The notes: generated by a model from the sequence alone, not told the origin. Positions 50,935 to 60,892 are shown, numbered from the stretch's first letter. The stretch is DNA of 64,000 nucleotides from Hellea sp965224755 (GCA_965224755.1 OZ245061.1:1860001-1924000), one strand, 5' to 3'. Numbers and translations are program-made.

Positions 50935-52251
50935 TTACTCATATCTAAGGGCATCCACAGGGTCGATTTTCGATGCGCTTAGCGCCGGGAAAAATGTCGC
51001 CGCAGCTGAAATCATAAAGCCCCAAAAGGCAACGTTAAAAACCTCGCTCCAGACGATTTTCGCCGGAATGCCGCCGGAGAGTTGATAGACATCGGCCGGG
51101 AATAATTCGGTCCCCGTAATAGTCTCAATTAGCCATTGCACGCCGCCTATATTCAGGCAAAACAAAATGCCAACGAGCAAGCCAACGAGCGTCCCTAAAA
51201 TACCAATCATCGCGCCGGACATGAAAAATATGCGCAATATTCCGACCTTGGTCGCGCCTATCGTGCGCAATATTGCAATGTCTTTGGACTTGTTTTTGAC
51301 CAGCATAATCATGGAGGCCAAAACCGGAAACGCCGCGATAATAACCACAATCATGAAAATAAACCGCATTGCGATTTGCTCAGTGCGCAGGGCCATAGCC
51401 GTCGTTTCGTTCTTATTTTTCCACGTCGAAATAAAGACGGGTTCCGTGACAACGCGGCTGATAGTGCGGTGCATGGAGTCGAGCTTATCGGGGTTATCCA
51501 GCCTCAACTGAATTTCGCCTGTCACTCTACCGCCCTCAAACAGAAGGGTCGCTTGTTCGAAGTCCATATAAATATACGTCAAATCCGTCTGATAAAGCCC
51601 AACTTCGAAAATCGCGCCTATTGTATAGGCTTTTCGCACCGGCACTTGCCCCGATATGGTCGTGCGGGTGCGCGGGGACAATATCATAAGACGGTCGCCA
51701 ACGGTGACGCCCAAACCATTGGCAAGCCGAGCGCCAATAGCGATCTGGTTTTCAGAGCCTCGTCCTTGCCCGAAATATTCAAGCGCCCCCCACTGAACGC
51801 TCTTCGCTATCATCTCGTAGCTTTGCAGATTTTGAGCGCTAATGCCAACGACCTGCGCCAGAGCAAACTGTCCATTGGCCATTACGCCCGTATAATTCTG
51901 CGTGAATTGAAAGGCCTTTTCGACCCCTTCGATTCCGTTGAGTTGCGTTTCCATTTGCTGGACAACTTCTGGCGTCGGCTGCGGCGAGCTCGACGCGACA
52001 TACATATGGCCTTCGGAGCCGATGGTCAGCCTTATCATATCGTCGCGAAAACCGTTCATAATCGACATAATGATAATCATCGCCGCAATGGCGAGCATAA
52101 TACAGGTAAAAGAAATTGCGGCGATAAGTCCGACCCCGCCTTGGGTTTTCTTAGCCCGCAGATAACGCCCCGCAATCATGCGCTCGACCTTGCCGAAGGG
52201 CTTATTTTTAGGGCCTTTAAAGGTGCCGTTTATCTGCGCAGGAGCGTTCAC
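50935..52251 (-). CDS. lolC: Lipoprotein-releasing ABC transporter permease (LolC/LolE family)
   Basis: A 438-residue FtsX-like permease: one N-terminal helix (about residues 40-70), a large periplasmic domain and three C-terminal helices (about 300-425), with the FtsX-type IAILRTIGATKVGILRIF motif. Alphaproteobacteria usually have a single LolC/E-like subunit that would work as a homodimer with LolD, which fits the one gene here. It directly follows proS (no gap). Confidence 0.94.
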   Translation of the reverse strand: MNAPAQINGTFKGPKNKPFGKVERMIAGRYLRAKKTQGGVGLIAAISFTCIMLAIAAMIIIMSIMNGFRDDMIRLTIGSEGHMYVASSSPQPTPEVVQQMETQLNGIEGVEKAFQFTQNYTGVMANGQFALAQVVGISAQNLQSYEMIAKSVQWGALEYFGQGRGSENQIAIGARLANGLGVTVGDRLMILSPRTRTTISGQVPVRKAYTIGAIFEVGLYQTDLTYIYMDFEQATLLFEGGRVTGEIQLRLDNPDKLDSMHRTISRVVTEPVFISTWKNKNETTAMALRTEQIAMRFIFMIVVIIAAFPVLASMIMLVKNKSKDIAILRTIGATKVGILRIFFMSGAMIGILGTLVGLLVGILFCLNIGGVQWLIETITGTELFPADVYQLSGGIPAKIVWSEVFNVAFWGFMISAAATFFPALSASKIDPVDALRYE

Positions 52252-53583
52252 TTAGGCAACATCCGCATATTCGGATATTATAAAGTTAACAGCGGCTTCG
52301 GGAGACAGGTTTTGACGGTCTCCGGTTTTACGGGTTTTGACTTCGACAATACCCTCTTTCAGCCCGCGCGGGCCGACAACAAGCTGATATGGCAGGCCGA
52401 TCAAATCCATCCGCGCGAATTTCTGACCGCCGCGATCATTTTTATCATCATAGAGCGGGTCAATTCCGGCGGCGCTGAGTTTTGCGTAAAGGTCTTCGCA
52501 AGCCGCGTCGGCCTCGGCGTCTCCGGTTTTCAGATTGATGATTCCCGCGCCAAAGGGCGTCACCGATTTTGGCCAGATGATACCATCATCATCATGGCTG
52601 GCTTCGATGATCCCCCCGACGAGGCGCGAGACGCCAATGCCGTAAGAGCCCATCATGACGACATGTTCTTTGCCGTCAGGCCCCATCACCTTGGCCTTCA
52701 TCGGGGCGGAATATTTATCACCGAAATAGAAGATATGCCCAACCTCAATACCGCGCGCGGATAATTGTTTATCGGCGGGCACTTTGGCAAAGGCGTCCGC
52801 GTCATGCATCTCGTCCGTGGCCGCATAAAGCGCCGTGCGCTGATCGACGAGCGCTTGCAGATCGCTGTTATAATCAACCACGCCCGGAGGCGCCATATCG
52901 ACGAGGTCTTTATGGCAAAACACTTCGCTCTCGCCGGTCTCGGCAAGGATAACAAATTCATGCGAGAGGTCGCCGCCAATTGGCCCGGTATCAGCGCGCA
53001 TCGGCACGGCTTTCAGCCCCATACGGGCATAAGTATTAAGATAAGCGAGAAACATTTTATTATAAGAATGGCGGGCTGCCTCAGCCGTCAGATCGAAAGA
53101 ATAATTATCTTTCATCAGAAATTCACGGCCCCGCATAACGCCAAATCTTGGCCGTCTTTCGTCGCGAAACTTCCATTGAATATGATAAAGATTCTGCGGT
53201 AAGTCCTTGTAAGACCTCACATAAGTGCGAAAAATATCCGTGACCATATCTTCATTGGTCGGCCCGTAAAGCATCTCGCGCCCGCCGCGGTCCTTAATGC
53301 GGAGCATCTCGGGGCCGTAAGCATCATAGCGCTCTGTTTCTCGCCATAAATCTGCCGATTGAATAGTCGGCATAAGCATTTCATTGGCCCCGGTCTTATT
53401 TTGCTCCTCGCGTACAATCTGTTCTATTTTCTTAAGTACTTTAAAGCCAAGCGGCAGCCAGCTATAAATCCCTGCAGCGTTTTGCTTCACCATCCCCGCG
53501 CGCAGCATATAACGGTGCGAGGCAATGGTCGCCTCAGCGGGCGTTTCCTTTAACAGCGGTAGAAAATAGCGCGAAAGACGCAT
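52252..53583 (-). CDS. proS: Prolyl-tRNA synthetase (short alphaproteobacterial type)
   Basis: Class II synthetase of 443 residues without the INS editing domain, the short type found in alphaproteobacteria. Motif 2 is QIWKFRDE-like (HIQWKFRDERRPRFGVMRGREF), motif 3 is GSYGIGVSRLVGGIIEASHD, and the C-terminal anticodon-binding part is present. Lack of an editing domain suggests that separate trans-editing proteins are needed. It leads the proS-lolC-lolD group. Confidence 0.97.
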   Translation of the reverse strand: MRLSRYFLPLLKETPAEATIASHRYMLRAGMVKQNAAGIYSWLPLGFKVLKKIEQIVREEQNKTGANEMLMPTIQSADLWRETERYDAYGPEMLRIKDRGGREMLYGPTNEDMVTDIFRTYVRSYKDLPQNLYHIQWKFRDERRPRFGVMRGREFLMKDNYSFDLTAEAARHSYNKMFLAYLNTYARMGLKAVPMRADTGPIGGDLSHEFVILAETGESEVFCHKDLVDMAPPGVVDYNSDLQALVDQRTALYAATDEMHDADAFAKVPADKQLSARGIEVGHIFYFGDKYSAPMKAKVMGPDGKEHVVMMGSYGIGVSRLVGGIIEASHDDDGIIWPKSVTPFGAGIINLKTGDAEADAACEDLYAKLSAAGIDPLYDDKNDRGGQKFARMDLIGLPYQLVVGPRGLKEGIVEVKTRKTGDRQNLSPEAAVNFIISEYADVA

Positions 53584-53662
53584 GGCAAGAATCCGTATTA
53601 TGTTTGTCTTGGCTTAGCCTGTTGGATAGCGAGTCACAAGCCAGTCAATCATGATAAATCGT

Positions 53663-54391
53663 TTAAGCAAAGCCGTCCGCTTTCAGGCGCGTAATCATGC
53701 GCGCCCTCGCCTCTGGCAATGTCTTGTTCACGCCCCATTGCGCGCGGGTTTCAAGGAAATAGCCCGTCAATTTCAGGCCCGCTTCAATATCATCTGCTGT
53801 GATATGCGGCTCCCCGCGCATGAAGGATGGTAATTTGAGAAGCTTATCAGCATAGGGTTCGGCGGCGCTCGCGCTCACCGCGCGGCCTGAACGCGGCGAG
53901 ACATGGGTGAGATTATCATTGGTGCCCGTGGCAGCGCAGCTCTTTAAATCCAGCCCGTAACCCATCGCCGTCAGCAGCCCCGTCTCCCAGCGCACATACA
54001 GCGCGGGCCAGATATCCGGGTCATGAAGGTTGGAAATCAGAATTTCAAAAGCTTCATAAACGGCAAGATAGGCTTCGCGTTCGGGCAAGCATTCGCGGGC
54101 AATCGCGCAGACCGAATTAAGCCCCGCCAAAGACAAGCGGTCATCCATGAGGTCAGCCGCGCGGGCGGATAAGGCTTCAACGGTATAAGTACCCAGATGT
54201 TCGGAGAGCCTCCCCCGCCATTCGATTTTGACTTTATTGCCGGGCTGCAAAACCGGACGTGAGCTCCGGCTCACACCGCCGCGCACAAGGCCCAAATGCC
54301 GCCCATGATCAGGCGTAAAAACATCGATAATAGCAGAGGTTTCGCCGTGTTTACGGGCGGAAAGAATATAACCTTCAGATTGCCAATCCAT
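53663..54391 (-). CDS. recO: DNA repair protein RecO
   Basis: A 242-residue mediator that loads RecA at gaps with RecR. The N-terminal OB fold begins DWQSEGYILSARKHGETSAIIDVFT, and a helical C-terminal domain follows with a conserved DLKSCAATG segment. Only one of the zinc-type cysteines seen in some relatives is obvious. The ATG overlaps the era stop (TGATG). Confidence 0.92.
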   Translation of the reverse strand: MDWQSEGYILSARKHGETSAIIDVFTPDHGRHLGLVRGGVSRSSRPVLQPGNKVKIEWRGRLSEHLGTYTVEALSARAADLMDDRLSLAGLNSVCAIARECLPEREAYLAVYEAFEILISNLHDPDIWPALYVRWETGLLTAMGYGLDLKSCAATGTNDNLTHVSPRSGRAVSASAAEPYADKLLKLPSFMRGEPHITADDIEAGLKLTGYFLETRAQWGVNKTLPEARARMITRLKADGFA

Positions 54392-55356
54392 CAGACGTCA
54401 AACTCTAACCCGCTCTCTACATAGCGGGCGCGGTCATTTTGCCAATTATCGCGAACTTTGACGAAGAGGAAGAGATGCACTTTGCGGCCAAGCCAATCCT
54501 GCATATCCCTGCGCGCAGCCGCGCCGATGTCTTTGATAGTTTTACCGCCCTTGCCCAAGACAATAGGCTTCTGGCTATCACGGCGCACATAGATGATCTG
54601 GTCGATGCGGATATCCCCGTTTTTCTGCTGCTTCCATTTCTCGGTCTCGACCATGGACGCATAGGGAAGTTCATCATGCAGGCGTAAAAAGAGTTTCTCG
54701 CGGGTGATTTCCGCTGCCATCAAGCGCGACGGGATATCGGCAGACTGGTCGGGCGGATAGAGATAAGGGCTTTCCGGCATAGCTTCGGCGAGTGTTTTGG
54801 CCAATTTATCCACACCGTCCATATTCAGGGCTGAGATGATAAATATCTCTTCATAAATTCCGAGCGCTCCAAATTCAGCAATTTGCTCCAACAGGAGGTC
54901 ATGCGGCATTTCATCGATTTTATTCAGCGCGAGATAGACCTTGCCGCGCTCGCGCAGTTTCAAACCCGCAGAGACACGCTCAGTATCGTCAACAGAGAGA
55001 CGATCCTGCGAACTCCCCTCACCGATTTTGCGGCGGTGATGAGCCGGCGCGTCGACAACATGGACGATAGCCTCGGATTCGTTCACCCCGCTCCACGCCG
55101 CATGCACCATGGATTTTGCTAGGCGGTCAGTGTCCTTGGGCGAAAATATACCGGGCGTATCCACCAATACGACTTGCGCTTTCTCGCCAGTCTCCAAAGG
55201 CAGCATGGCAATGCCGCGCACTTGAAACCGAGTCGTCTGCACCTTGTGGGTTACGATAGAGACTTTCTCGCCGACTAAAGCGTTGGTCAGGGTTGATTTT
55301 CCCGCATTGGGCGCGCCGATAATTGCGGCAAAGCCTGCTCTTGTTTTTACTGTCAT
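54391..55356 (-). CDS. era: GTPase Era
   Basis: 16S rRNA-maturation GTPase. G1 GAPNAGKSTL, G3 DTPG, G4 NKID and G5 SAL are visible in the N-terminal G domain, and the C-terminal KH domain has PIVLGKGGKTIKDIG. An insertion of about 20 residues after DAPAHHR (near 110-130) is longer than in E. coli. The start at 55356 overlaps the rnc stop (ATGA); the TTG upstream (55365) is less likely. Confidence 0.97.
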   Translation of the reverse strand: MTVKTRAGFAAIIGAPNAGKSTLTNALVGEKVSIVTHKVQTTRFQVRGIAMLPLETGEKAQVVLVDTPGIFSPKDTDRLAKSMVHAAWSGVNESEAIVHVVDAPAHHRRKIGEGSSQDRLSVDDTERVSAGLKLRERGKVYLALNKIDEMPHDLLLEQIAEFGALGIYEEIFIISALNMDGVDKLAKTLAEAMPESPYLYPPDQSADIPSRLMAAEITREKLFLRLHDELPYASMVETEKWKQQKNGDIRIDQIIYVRRDSQKPIVLGKGGKTIKDIGAAARRDMQDWLGRKVHLFLFVKVRDNWQNDRARYVESGLEFDV

Positions 55357-56042
55357 TTTGGCCAATTTTCCAATAGATGTTTCGCGGCAAAGCGCTCGGC
55401 ATCCTTTTTTGATTTTCCGGTGCCTTGTGCCTTGCCAACGCCTTCAACCTGCACCTCTATCACAAAGAGCGGGCGGTGGTCAGGGCCTGATCTCTCCAGC
55501 ACGATATAATCCGGCAGCCCCCCGCCCTGAACCGATGACTTTTCTTGCAGAGCCGTTTTCGGGTCTTTCGCGGCCTCCGAAATCACGCTCTCGATCTCGT
55601 CATGCCAATGCGTATCAAAGAAAGCCTGTATCGCGCTATAACCGCCATCGAGATAAATAGCCGCCATTAAGGCTTCGCAAGCATCCCCTAAAATCGAGAC
55701 TTTTTCGCGCCCGCCCTGTTTTTCCTCAGAGGGCGATATTTGCAGCGCATCACCCACGCCAAGTTTGCGGGCCACGCGAGCGCAAGTTTCCTTGCGCACC
55801 AAAGCATTGAGCCGGCGAGCCAGACCGCCTTCCTGATCTGCGCTCAAAATATAGAGCTTCTCAGCCGTCAGCAGGCCCAGCACACGGTCGCCGAGAAATT
55901 CGAGCCGTTCATTGTCATTAGTCTTGCGGCGGCCATCGCCATAAGAACTATGCGTGATCGCTGTCATGGCCAAAGCTTTATCGGAAAATTCATAACCGAT
56001 ACGGGCTTCTAGCGCTTCTAATTTGCGGTGCTCTACCGTCAT
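55353..56042 (-). CDS. rnc: Ribonuclease III
   Basis: Double-strand RNA endonuclease of 229 residues for rRNA processing and regulation. The signature NERLEFLGDRVLGLL carries the catalytic acids, further Asp/Glu lie in ILGDACEALMAAIYLDGG, and the C-terminal dsRNA-binding domain has GTGKSKKDAERFAAKHLL. It sits between lepB and era with overlapping ends. Confidence 0.97.
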   Translation of the reverse strand: MTVEHRKLEALEARIGYEFSDKALAMTAITHSSYGDGRRKTNDNERLEFLGDRVLGLLTAEKLYILSADQEGGLARRLNALVRKETCARVARKLGVGDALQISPSEEKQGGREKVSILGDACEALMAAIYLDGGYSAIQAFFDTHWHDEIESVISEAAKDPKTALQEKSSVQGGGLPDYIVLERSGPDHRPLFVIEVQVEGVGKAQGTGKSKKDAERFAAKHLLENWPK

Positions 56043-56803
56043 TGAATGCTCTTAAAAAAGCGGCCACTATTCATATTGCCCCATGTCCACGGCTTGAAAA
56101 GTACGAAGTCATCAGACACAGAAAGAAGGATGAATTCAGCCTTGCCCATCAGGTTTTCCGTTGGAATATATCCCGCTCCGCCGCTCGCAACCGAAATCCG
56201 GCTATCGCCTGAATGATCGCGGTTATCTCCCATCATGAAATAATGCCCGGCGGGAACCGTATAAACAGACGTATTGTCAGCCCCGCCATTTTTCTGCGCG
56301 TCATAAACGATATGGGCATTGCCGTTATCGAAGGTTTCTTTCCAAGCCTCGGCAAGGGCGTCATTACCATACCCATTGACGAAACTTTCTTCGCCGACGA
56401 TTTCGGAGGAAACCCGCTGGCCGTTGATAAAAAGCTGCCCCTTTTGCATCTGGATTTGATCCCCCGGCAAGCCAACAAGACGCTTGATGAAGTTCTTAGT
56501 CTGGCCCACAGGACGAAAGACAATGACATCGCCTCGTTTAGGCGCGCGTTCAAACAGGCGGCCCTCTTTGACAGGAAAAGGCAAAGGCGCGGCGGCATAT
56601 TTGCCGTAACCGAGGGAATATTTCGTCGTAATGATATAATCGCCCTTCATCAAGCCGGGCAGCATAGAACCAGATGGAATGTGAAAGGGCTGGAATAAAA
56701 ATGTTCGCAATATAAAGGCAATACCCAAAGCCCAAACGATGGTCGAAATCAACTCTCTTAAAGGGTTTGCCTTTTTATCAGGATTGGATGTCTTTTTAGC
56801 CAT
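56039..56803 (-). CDS. lepB: Signal peptidase I
   Basis: Membrane protease that removes signal peptides, 254 residues with one N-terminal helix (about 19-36). Catalytic S46 is in HIPSGSMLPG and the general base K107 in NFIKRLVGLPGD. MGDNRDHSGDSR near the C-terminus is the conserved box E. Start and stop overlap or adjoin acpS and rnc in the conserved cluster. Confidence 0.97.
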   Translation of the reverse strand: MAKKTSNPDKKANPLRELISTIVWALGIAFILRTFLFQPFHIPSGSMLPGLMKGDYIITTKYSLGYGKYAAAPLPFPVKEGRLFERAPKRGDVIVFRPVGQTKNFIKRLVGLPGDQIQMQKGQLFINGQRVSSEIVGEESFVNGYGNDALAEAWKETFDNGNAHIVYDAQKNGGADNTSVYTVPAGHYFMMGDNRDHSGDSRISVASGGAGYIPTENLMGKAEFILLSVSDDFVLFKPWTWGNMNSGRFFKSIQ

Positions 56804-56820
56804 GCGGTCTCTACTTGTTC

Positions 56821-57225
56821 TTACAGGTCGTTCTTACAGGCTTCGATTATGACGTAGGCGGCTGCAAAGGGATAGTCATCTGTCAGGCTTAAATGCACTT
56901 CGGCCTTATAGCCTTCGGGCGTTTTAGCGTTTAGCCGTTCGAGAGCGCCGCCATAAAGAGTTACATAGGGCCGGCCCGAGGGATTATTTTTCACCTCAAC
57001 ATCCGTCCATGACAAAGCCCCGGAATTTGTCGTGGCCAAGGCTTTCGCGACGGCTTCTTTGGCAGCAAAGCGTTTTGCATAATAAGAGGCCTTGCCGGAT
57101 TTGCTCTCGCAATAGTCTTGCTCATGTTCAGTGAAGGTTTTTTCGATAAAGCGTTCACCAAATTTATCGATGGATTTTTCAATCCGCTCAATTGAGCAAA
57201 TATCTGTGCCTATACCCAGGATCAT
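56821..57225 (-). CDS. acpS: Holo-acyl-carrier-protein synthase
   Basis: Transfers phosphopantetheine from CoA to ACP. It has 134 residues; the magnesium and CoA-binding motif GIGTDICSIERIE is at the N-terminus and RFAAKEAVAKAL near residue 55. The ATG overlaps the pdxJ stop by four bases. A short gap leads to lepB. Confidence 0.97.
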   Translation of the reverse strand: MILGIGTDICSIERIEKSIDKFGERFIEKTFTEHEQDYCESKSGKASYYAKRFAAKEAVAKALATTNSGALSWTDVEVKNNPSGRPYVTLYGGALERLNAKTPEGYKAEVHLSLTDDYPFAAAYVIIEACKNDL

Positions 57226-57980
57226 CCAAATCTCGCTTTTGTCGCGATGCCGCGCATCTCTTTAATCGCCTGCTCTAACCCCATAAAGATCGCTTCGCCA
57301 ATCAAAAAATGTCCGATATTAAGCTCCATCCCTTCTGGGATAGCTGCAATAGGGCCAACATTGTCAAACGTCAGGCCATGGCCGAAATGAACTTCAAGGC
57401 CAAGGGATTTGGCCAAAACCGCCCCGGCTTGCAAAGCTTTCAAGATTTCATCCGCTTTTTCCGGGTCGCCCTCATCCAGTGCATGAGCATAGGCTCCGGT
57501 ATGAAATTCAACAACTTTAGCCGCCGTGCGGGCGGCAGCTTCTATCTGGTGGGTAACAGCTTCGATAAAAAGCGAGACGCGAGAGCCGTTCTCGGCGAGG
57601 GCAGCGATAATCGGAGCAAGACGGTTATGCTGGCCCGCCACATCAAGCCCGCCTTCGGTGGTGCGTTCTTCGCGGCGTTCAGGCACGATGCAGATAGCTT
57701 TGGGGGTAAGGCCCAGCGCAATATCGCGCATCTCGACCGTAGCTGCCATTTCCATATTGAGCGGAATGTTTTCGCTGCCGCAGAGCTTTTGCAGGCGGGT
57801 CATATCCTCGTCGCGCATATGGCGGCGATCTTCACGCAGATGCGCCGTAATGCCGTCCGCCCCGGCCTGTATAGCGGCCCAGGCTCCGGCCACAGGATCA
57901 GGATGTTCGCCGCCGCGCGCATTTCGCACCGTTGCGATATGGTCGATGTTCACGCCCAAACGCGGCAATGACTTTTGCAT
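57222..57980 (-). CDS. pdxJ: Pyridoxine 5'-phosphate synthase
   Basis: Final ring-closing step of DXP-dependent vitamin B6 synthesis. 252 residues with a TIM barrel. The start GVNIDHIATVRNARGGEHPDP is the family signature; catalytic His/Glu residues follow in GITAHLREDRRH and NMEMAA. It starts one base within the pyrE stop and is followed by acpS. Confidence 0.97.
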   Translation of the reverse strand: MQKSLPRLGVNIDHIATVRNARGGEHPDPVAGAWAAIQAGADGITAHLREDRRHMRDEDMTRLQKLCGSENIPLNMEMAATVEMRDIALGLTPKAICIVPERREERTTEGGLDVAGQHNRLAPIIAALAENGSRVSLFIEAVTHQIEAAARTAAKVVEFHTGAYAHALDEGDPEKADEILKALQAGAVLAKSLGLEVHFGHGLTFDNVGPIAAIPEGMELNIGHFLIGEAIFMGLEQAIKEMRGIATKARFG

Positions 57981-58564
57981 TATTTCAGGCCCCGGCTACC
58001 GGGCTTTATGCCGGGGATAGCTGCAAGATCGGCCGGCAAGTCATCCGCATCATAATCCGGAAATTTGCGCGAGGCGAGGCTGACCAGCGGCACGCCAATA
58101 TCAGCCACCCCGCCCGAGCGGTCAAAGATACAAGCGCCCGCAATAACCGTTGCGCCGGTTTTGTTCATCGCCGCGATACATTCACGCGAGGACAGGCCCG
58201 TGGTGACAATATCTTCGACCATCAAAACCTTCTGTCCGGGCTCAAGCGTAAAGCCCCGGCGCAAACAAAATTCTCCCTCTTCGCGTTCAACAAAGAGAGA
58301 GTCGATCCCCATATGGCGCGCAGTTTCATAACCGGGTATGACGCCGCCCATAGCCGGAGCCACAATAATATCCGGCTGGACATCTAGGCTTGCTATGACC
58401 TTTTCCGCCAAAGCCTTGCAAAGCTTTGCTGTCAAAACCGGATTTTTAAAAATCAGGGCCTTTTGCAAAAAGACGGAGCTGCGCCGCCCCGATGACAAAA
58501 TAAAATGCCCTTCAAGCAAAGCGCCGGCTTCGCGAAAGACGTCTAAAACTTCATCAGTATTCAT
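57980..58564 (-). CDS. pyrE: Orotate phosphoribosyltransferase
   Basis: Converts orotate and PRPP to OMP in pyrimidine synthesis. 194 residues; the PRPP-binding motif is VLMVEDIVTTGLS with the acidic pair, and GHFILSSGRRSSVFLQKA is near the N-terminus. It lies between spoT and pdxJ with overlapping ends. Confidence 0.96.
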   Translation of the reverse strand: MNTDEVLDVFREAGALLEGHFILSSGRRSSVFLQKALIFKNPVLTAKLCKALAEKVIASLDVQPDIIVAPAMGGVIPGYETARHMGIDSLFVEREEGEFCLRRGFTLEPGQKVLMVEDIVTTGLSSRECIAAMNKTGATVIAGACIFDRSGGVADIGVPLVSLASRKFPDYDADDLPADLAAIPGIKPGSRGLK

Positions 58565-60846
58565 GACGTAATCCTGTTTCCATTCGGGGACTCAGCACGA
58601 GTCCGGTTTGCCGATACGACATAAGCGCTTGCCCGCAAGGCCGCAACAATTTGTATAAGATGCCGGTTATCATTTACTTCAATATTCAGCACCATGTCGA
58701 AAAAGGTCGGGCTGCGTTTTAGGGTTTTGATATTGGTTAGATTACCCTTGGCTTCGCCGATGATTTTTGTAACGTCCGCCAGCGCCCCCGGGACATGTTC
58801 GACGGTCGCCGTGATCCGCCCTGTCGAAGCTGTCTGGTCTGCTGTCTGCCGCCAACCAAGGTCGAGCCAGCTATCTTGTTGATCTTCCAATGCGGCCAGA
58901 ACCTCACAATCAATTGAATGAATGATAACGCCGCGTCCTTCGGACTGAAAGCCAACGATACGGTCACCCGGAATGGGGGAACAACAATCCGCCAGATGCA
59001 TAGAGACACCGGCCCTTAAGCCGTCACCTTTGACATAGAGCCGCGCCGTAGTGTCATCAATGATGTCGCGGTTAGCATATTCATCAATCGCCTTGGTGCT
59101 TTCCCGTCCGGGAAAAACGGCATTCATGAAATTTTGAAGCGAGAGATTGCCCCGGCCCAGCGCTTCATAAAGCGGCTCCGCGTCGTCAAAATTGAGGCGC
59201 TTTAACGCATCCGCCAAACCGCTTTCGCTAAAATCCTTGCCTTCACGGGCAAAGGCATGGTCTGCCAGCATAGTCCCGATTCGGCGAAATTCTTCGGCTT
59301 CGCCGCTCCGGGTCAGGCGGCGCAAGGCTGAACGGGCTTTGCCCGTGGCGACCATATTCTCCCAATCGGGCTGCGCCTCGGGCTGCCCGCCGCGAATGAT
59401 TTTGACGACATCACCATTTTTGAGCCGTGTGCGTAGAGGCATTTCGCGGCTATTGATCACGGCACCAATACAGGTATCACCCACCTTGCTATGCACCGCA
59501 TAGGCAAAATCAAGCGGCGTCGCTCCGCGCGGCAGAGCAATAAGATCGCCCTTTGGCGTGAAGGTAAAGACCTGATCGGTGAACATCTCCATCTTGGCAT
59601 GCTCAAGAAATTCATCAGCATCCCCGCTCTGCTCCATCATCTCAACCAAGGGCCTAATGCGTTTAAGCGGGTCACCCCCACCCGCCTGCGCCCGTTCAGG
59701 GTCATAGGCGTATGAGTTGTTTTTATACGACCAATGCGCGGCAACACCCCGTTCGGCAATATCCTCCATATGCTCGGTACGGATTTGCAATTCCACACGG
59801 CGATTATCAAAAGAGCGTATAGTCGTATGCAGCGATTGATAACCATTAGGCTTGGGCACTGAAATAAAATCCCGAAACCGCTCCGGCACAGCGCGGTAAG
59901 TCTGGTGTAAAATCCCCAACACTCGGTAACATTGGCTAGGCTCTTCGACGAGGATACGGAATGCAAAAATATCAGCAACATCGTCAAAGGAAATACCTTG
60001 GCGTTGCAATTTACGCCAAATCGCAAAAGCGCGCTTTTCGCGGCCATAAATACGGGCTTTGACTTTGTGTTTCTGCATTAAATTTTGTAGGGCTACAGAC
60101 ATTTCAGAAATCGCGACTTTCTGATCCGAGCGCCAAGCCTCAAGCCGTTTTGTAATGCTTTCAAAGGCAGACGGGTTGAGATGCCTAAAAGATAGATCCT
60201 CAAGTTCAGAACAAATTCGATCAACGCCTACGCGGCGGGCCAGCGGGGCGTAAATCTCCATAGTCTCGCGCGCTATCCGTTCCTGAGACGCAGCTTTGGG
60301 GTGATGTTGCAATGTGCGCATATTATGCAAGCGGTCACACATTTTCACCAGCAATACGCGGACATCCTTGCTCATAGCGAGAACGAATTTCTGAAAGTTT
60401 TCGGCCTGCGCCCGCTCGCGAGTCGCGTCGGCGGAGATTTCGACTTTGCCTAATTTTGTCACGCCCTTGACCAATTCGGCAATTTCGGGCGTGAATTCTT
60501 CCGCCAGTTCCTCATAAGTCACTTGAGTATCTTCAAGCACATCATGTAAAAGCGCGGTGCAGATAGAGGCGACATCCAAATGCAGTCCTGCTAATATTCC
60601 GGCCACTTCAATCGGATGTGCATAATAGGGATCGCCCGAATAGCGCATCTGTTTACCATGGGCTTTGACCGAAAAAATATAGGCTTTGTTGAGCAGTTCC
60701 TCATCAACAGAAGGATCATAAGCCCGCACCATATCCACCAATTCATATTGGCGCAGATAGGTTTGGCCCTTCTTTGGCAGGGCCGCAGTGATATCAGCGG
60801 GGGTGTTCACAATTTTGATATAGGCGCTTTTCTCACGCCCAGCCAC
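58561..60846 (-). CDS. spoT: Bifunctional (p)ppGpp synthetase/hydrolase (Rsh)
   Basis: The single long RelA/SpoT homologue typical of alphaproteobacteria, 761 residues in the open frame. The hydrolase HD motif is H101-D102 in LLHDVLED, the synthetase region has SVPKPNGYQSLHTTI, then a TGS domain (VFTFTPKGDLIALPRGATPLDFAYAVH) and a C-terminal ACT domain. Both activities look intact. The GTG start at 60846 directly follows the T-run of the rpoZ terminator and has no ribosome binding site; a later start (for example near LRQYELV, about residue 31) is possible and fits relatives. Confidence 0.95.
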   Translation of the reverse strand: MAGREKSAYIKIVNTPADITAALPKKGQTYLRQYELVDMVRAYDPSVDEELLNKAYIFSVKAHGKQMRYSGDPYYAHPIEVAGILAGLHLDVASICTALLHDVLEDTQVTYEELAEEFTPEIAELVKGVTKLGKVEISADATRERAQAENFQKFVLAMSKDVRVLLVKMCDRLHNMRTLQHHPKAASQERIARETMEIYAPLARRVGVDRICSELEDLSFRHLNPSAFESITKRLEAWRSDQKVAISEMSVALQNLMQKHKVKARIYGREKRAFAIWRKLQRQGISFDDVADIFAFRILVEEPSQCYRVLGILHQTYRAVPERFRDFISVPKPNGYQSLHTTIRSFDNRRVELQIRTEHMEDIAERGVAAHWSYKNNSYAYDPERAQAGGGDPLKRIRPLVEMMEQSGDADEFLEHAKMEMFTDQVFTFTPKGDLIALPRGATPLDFAYAVHSKVGDTCIGAVINSREMPLRTRLKNGDVVKIIRGGQPEAQPDWENMVATGKARSALRRLTRSGEAEEFRRIGTMLADHAFAREGKDFSESGLADALKRLNFDDAEPLYEALGRGNLSLQNFMNAVFPGRESTKAIDEYANRDIIDDTTARLYVKGDGLRAGVSMHLADCCSPIPGDRIVGFQSEGRGVIIHSIDCEVLAALEDQQDSWLDLGWRQTADQTASTGRITATVEHVPGALADVTKIIGEAKGNLTNIKTLKRSPTFFDMVLNIEVNDNRHLIQIVAALRASAYVVSANRTRAESPNGNRITS

Positions 60847-60876
60847 AAAAAAGGCCGCTTAAAAGCGGCCTTTTTT
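60847..60876. terminator. Intrinsic terminator between rpoZ and spoT
   Basis: GGCCGCTT and AAGCGGCC pair perfectly around AA, flanked by A6 and T6, so it works in both directions. It begins 16 bases after the rpoZ stop. Its T-run reaches the GTG proposed as start of spoT. Confidence 0.93.
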
Positions 60877-60892
60877 AAATCTTTTAGTGGCC

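Noticed and set aside
51376..52764. 462-codon plus-strand frame across lolC and proS
   Set aside because: Spans two well-supported genes on the other strand, has His/Arg-rich random composition.
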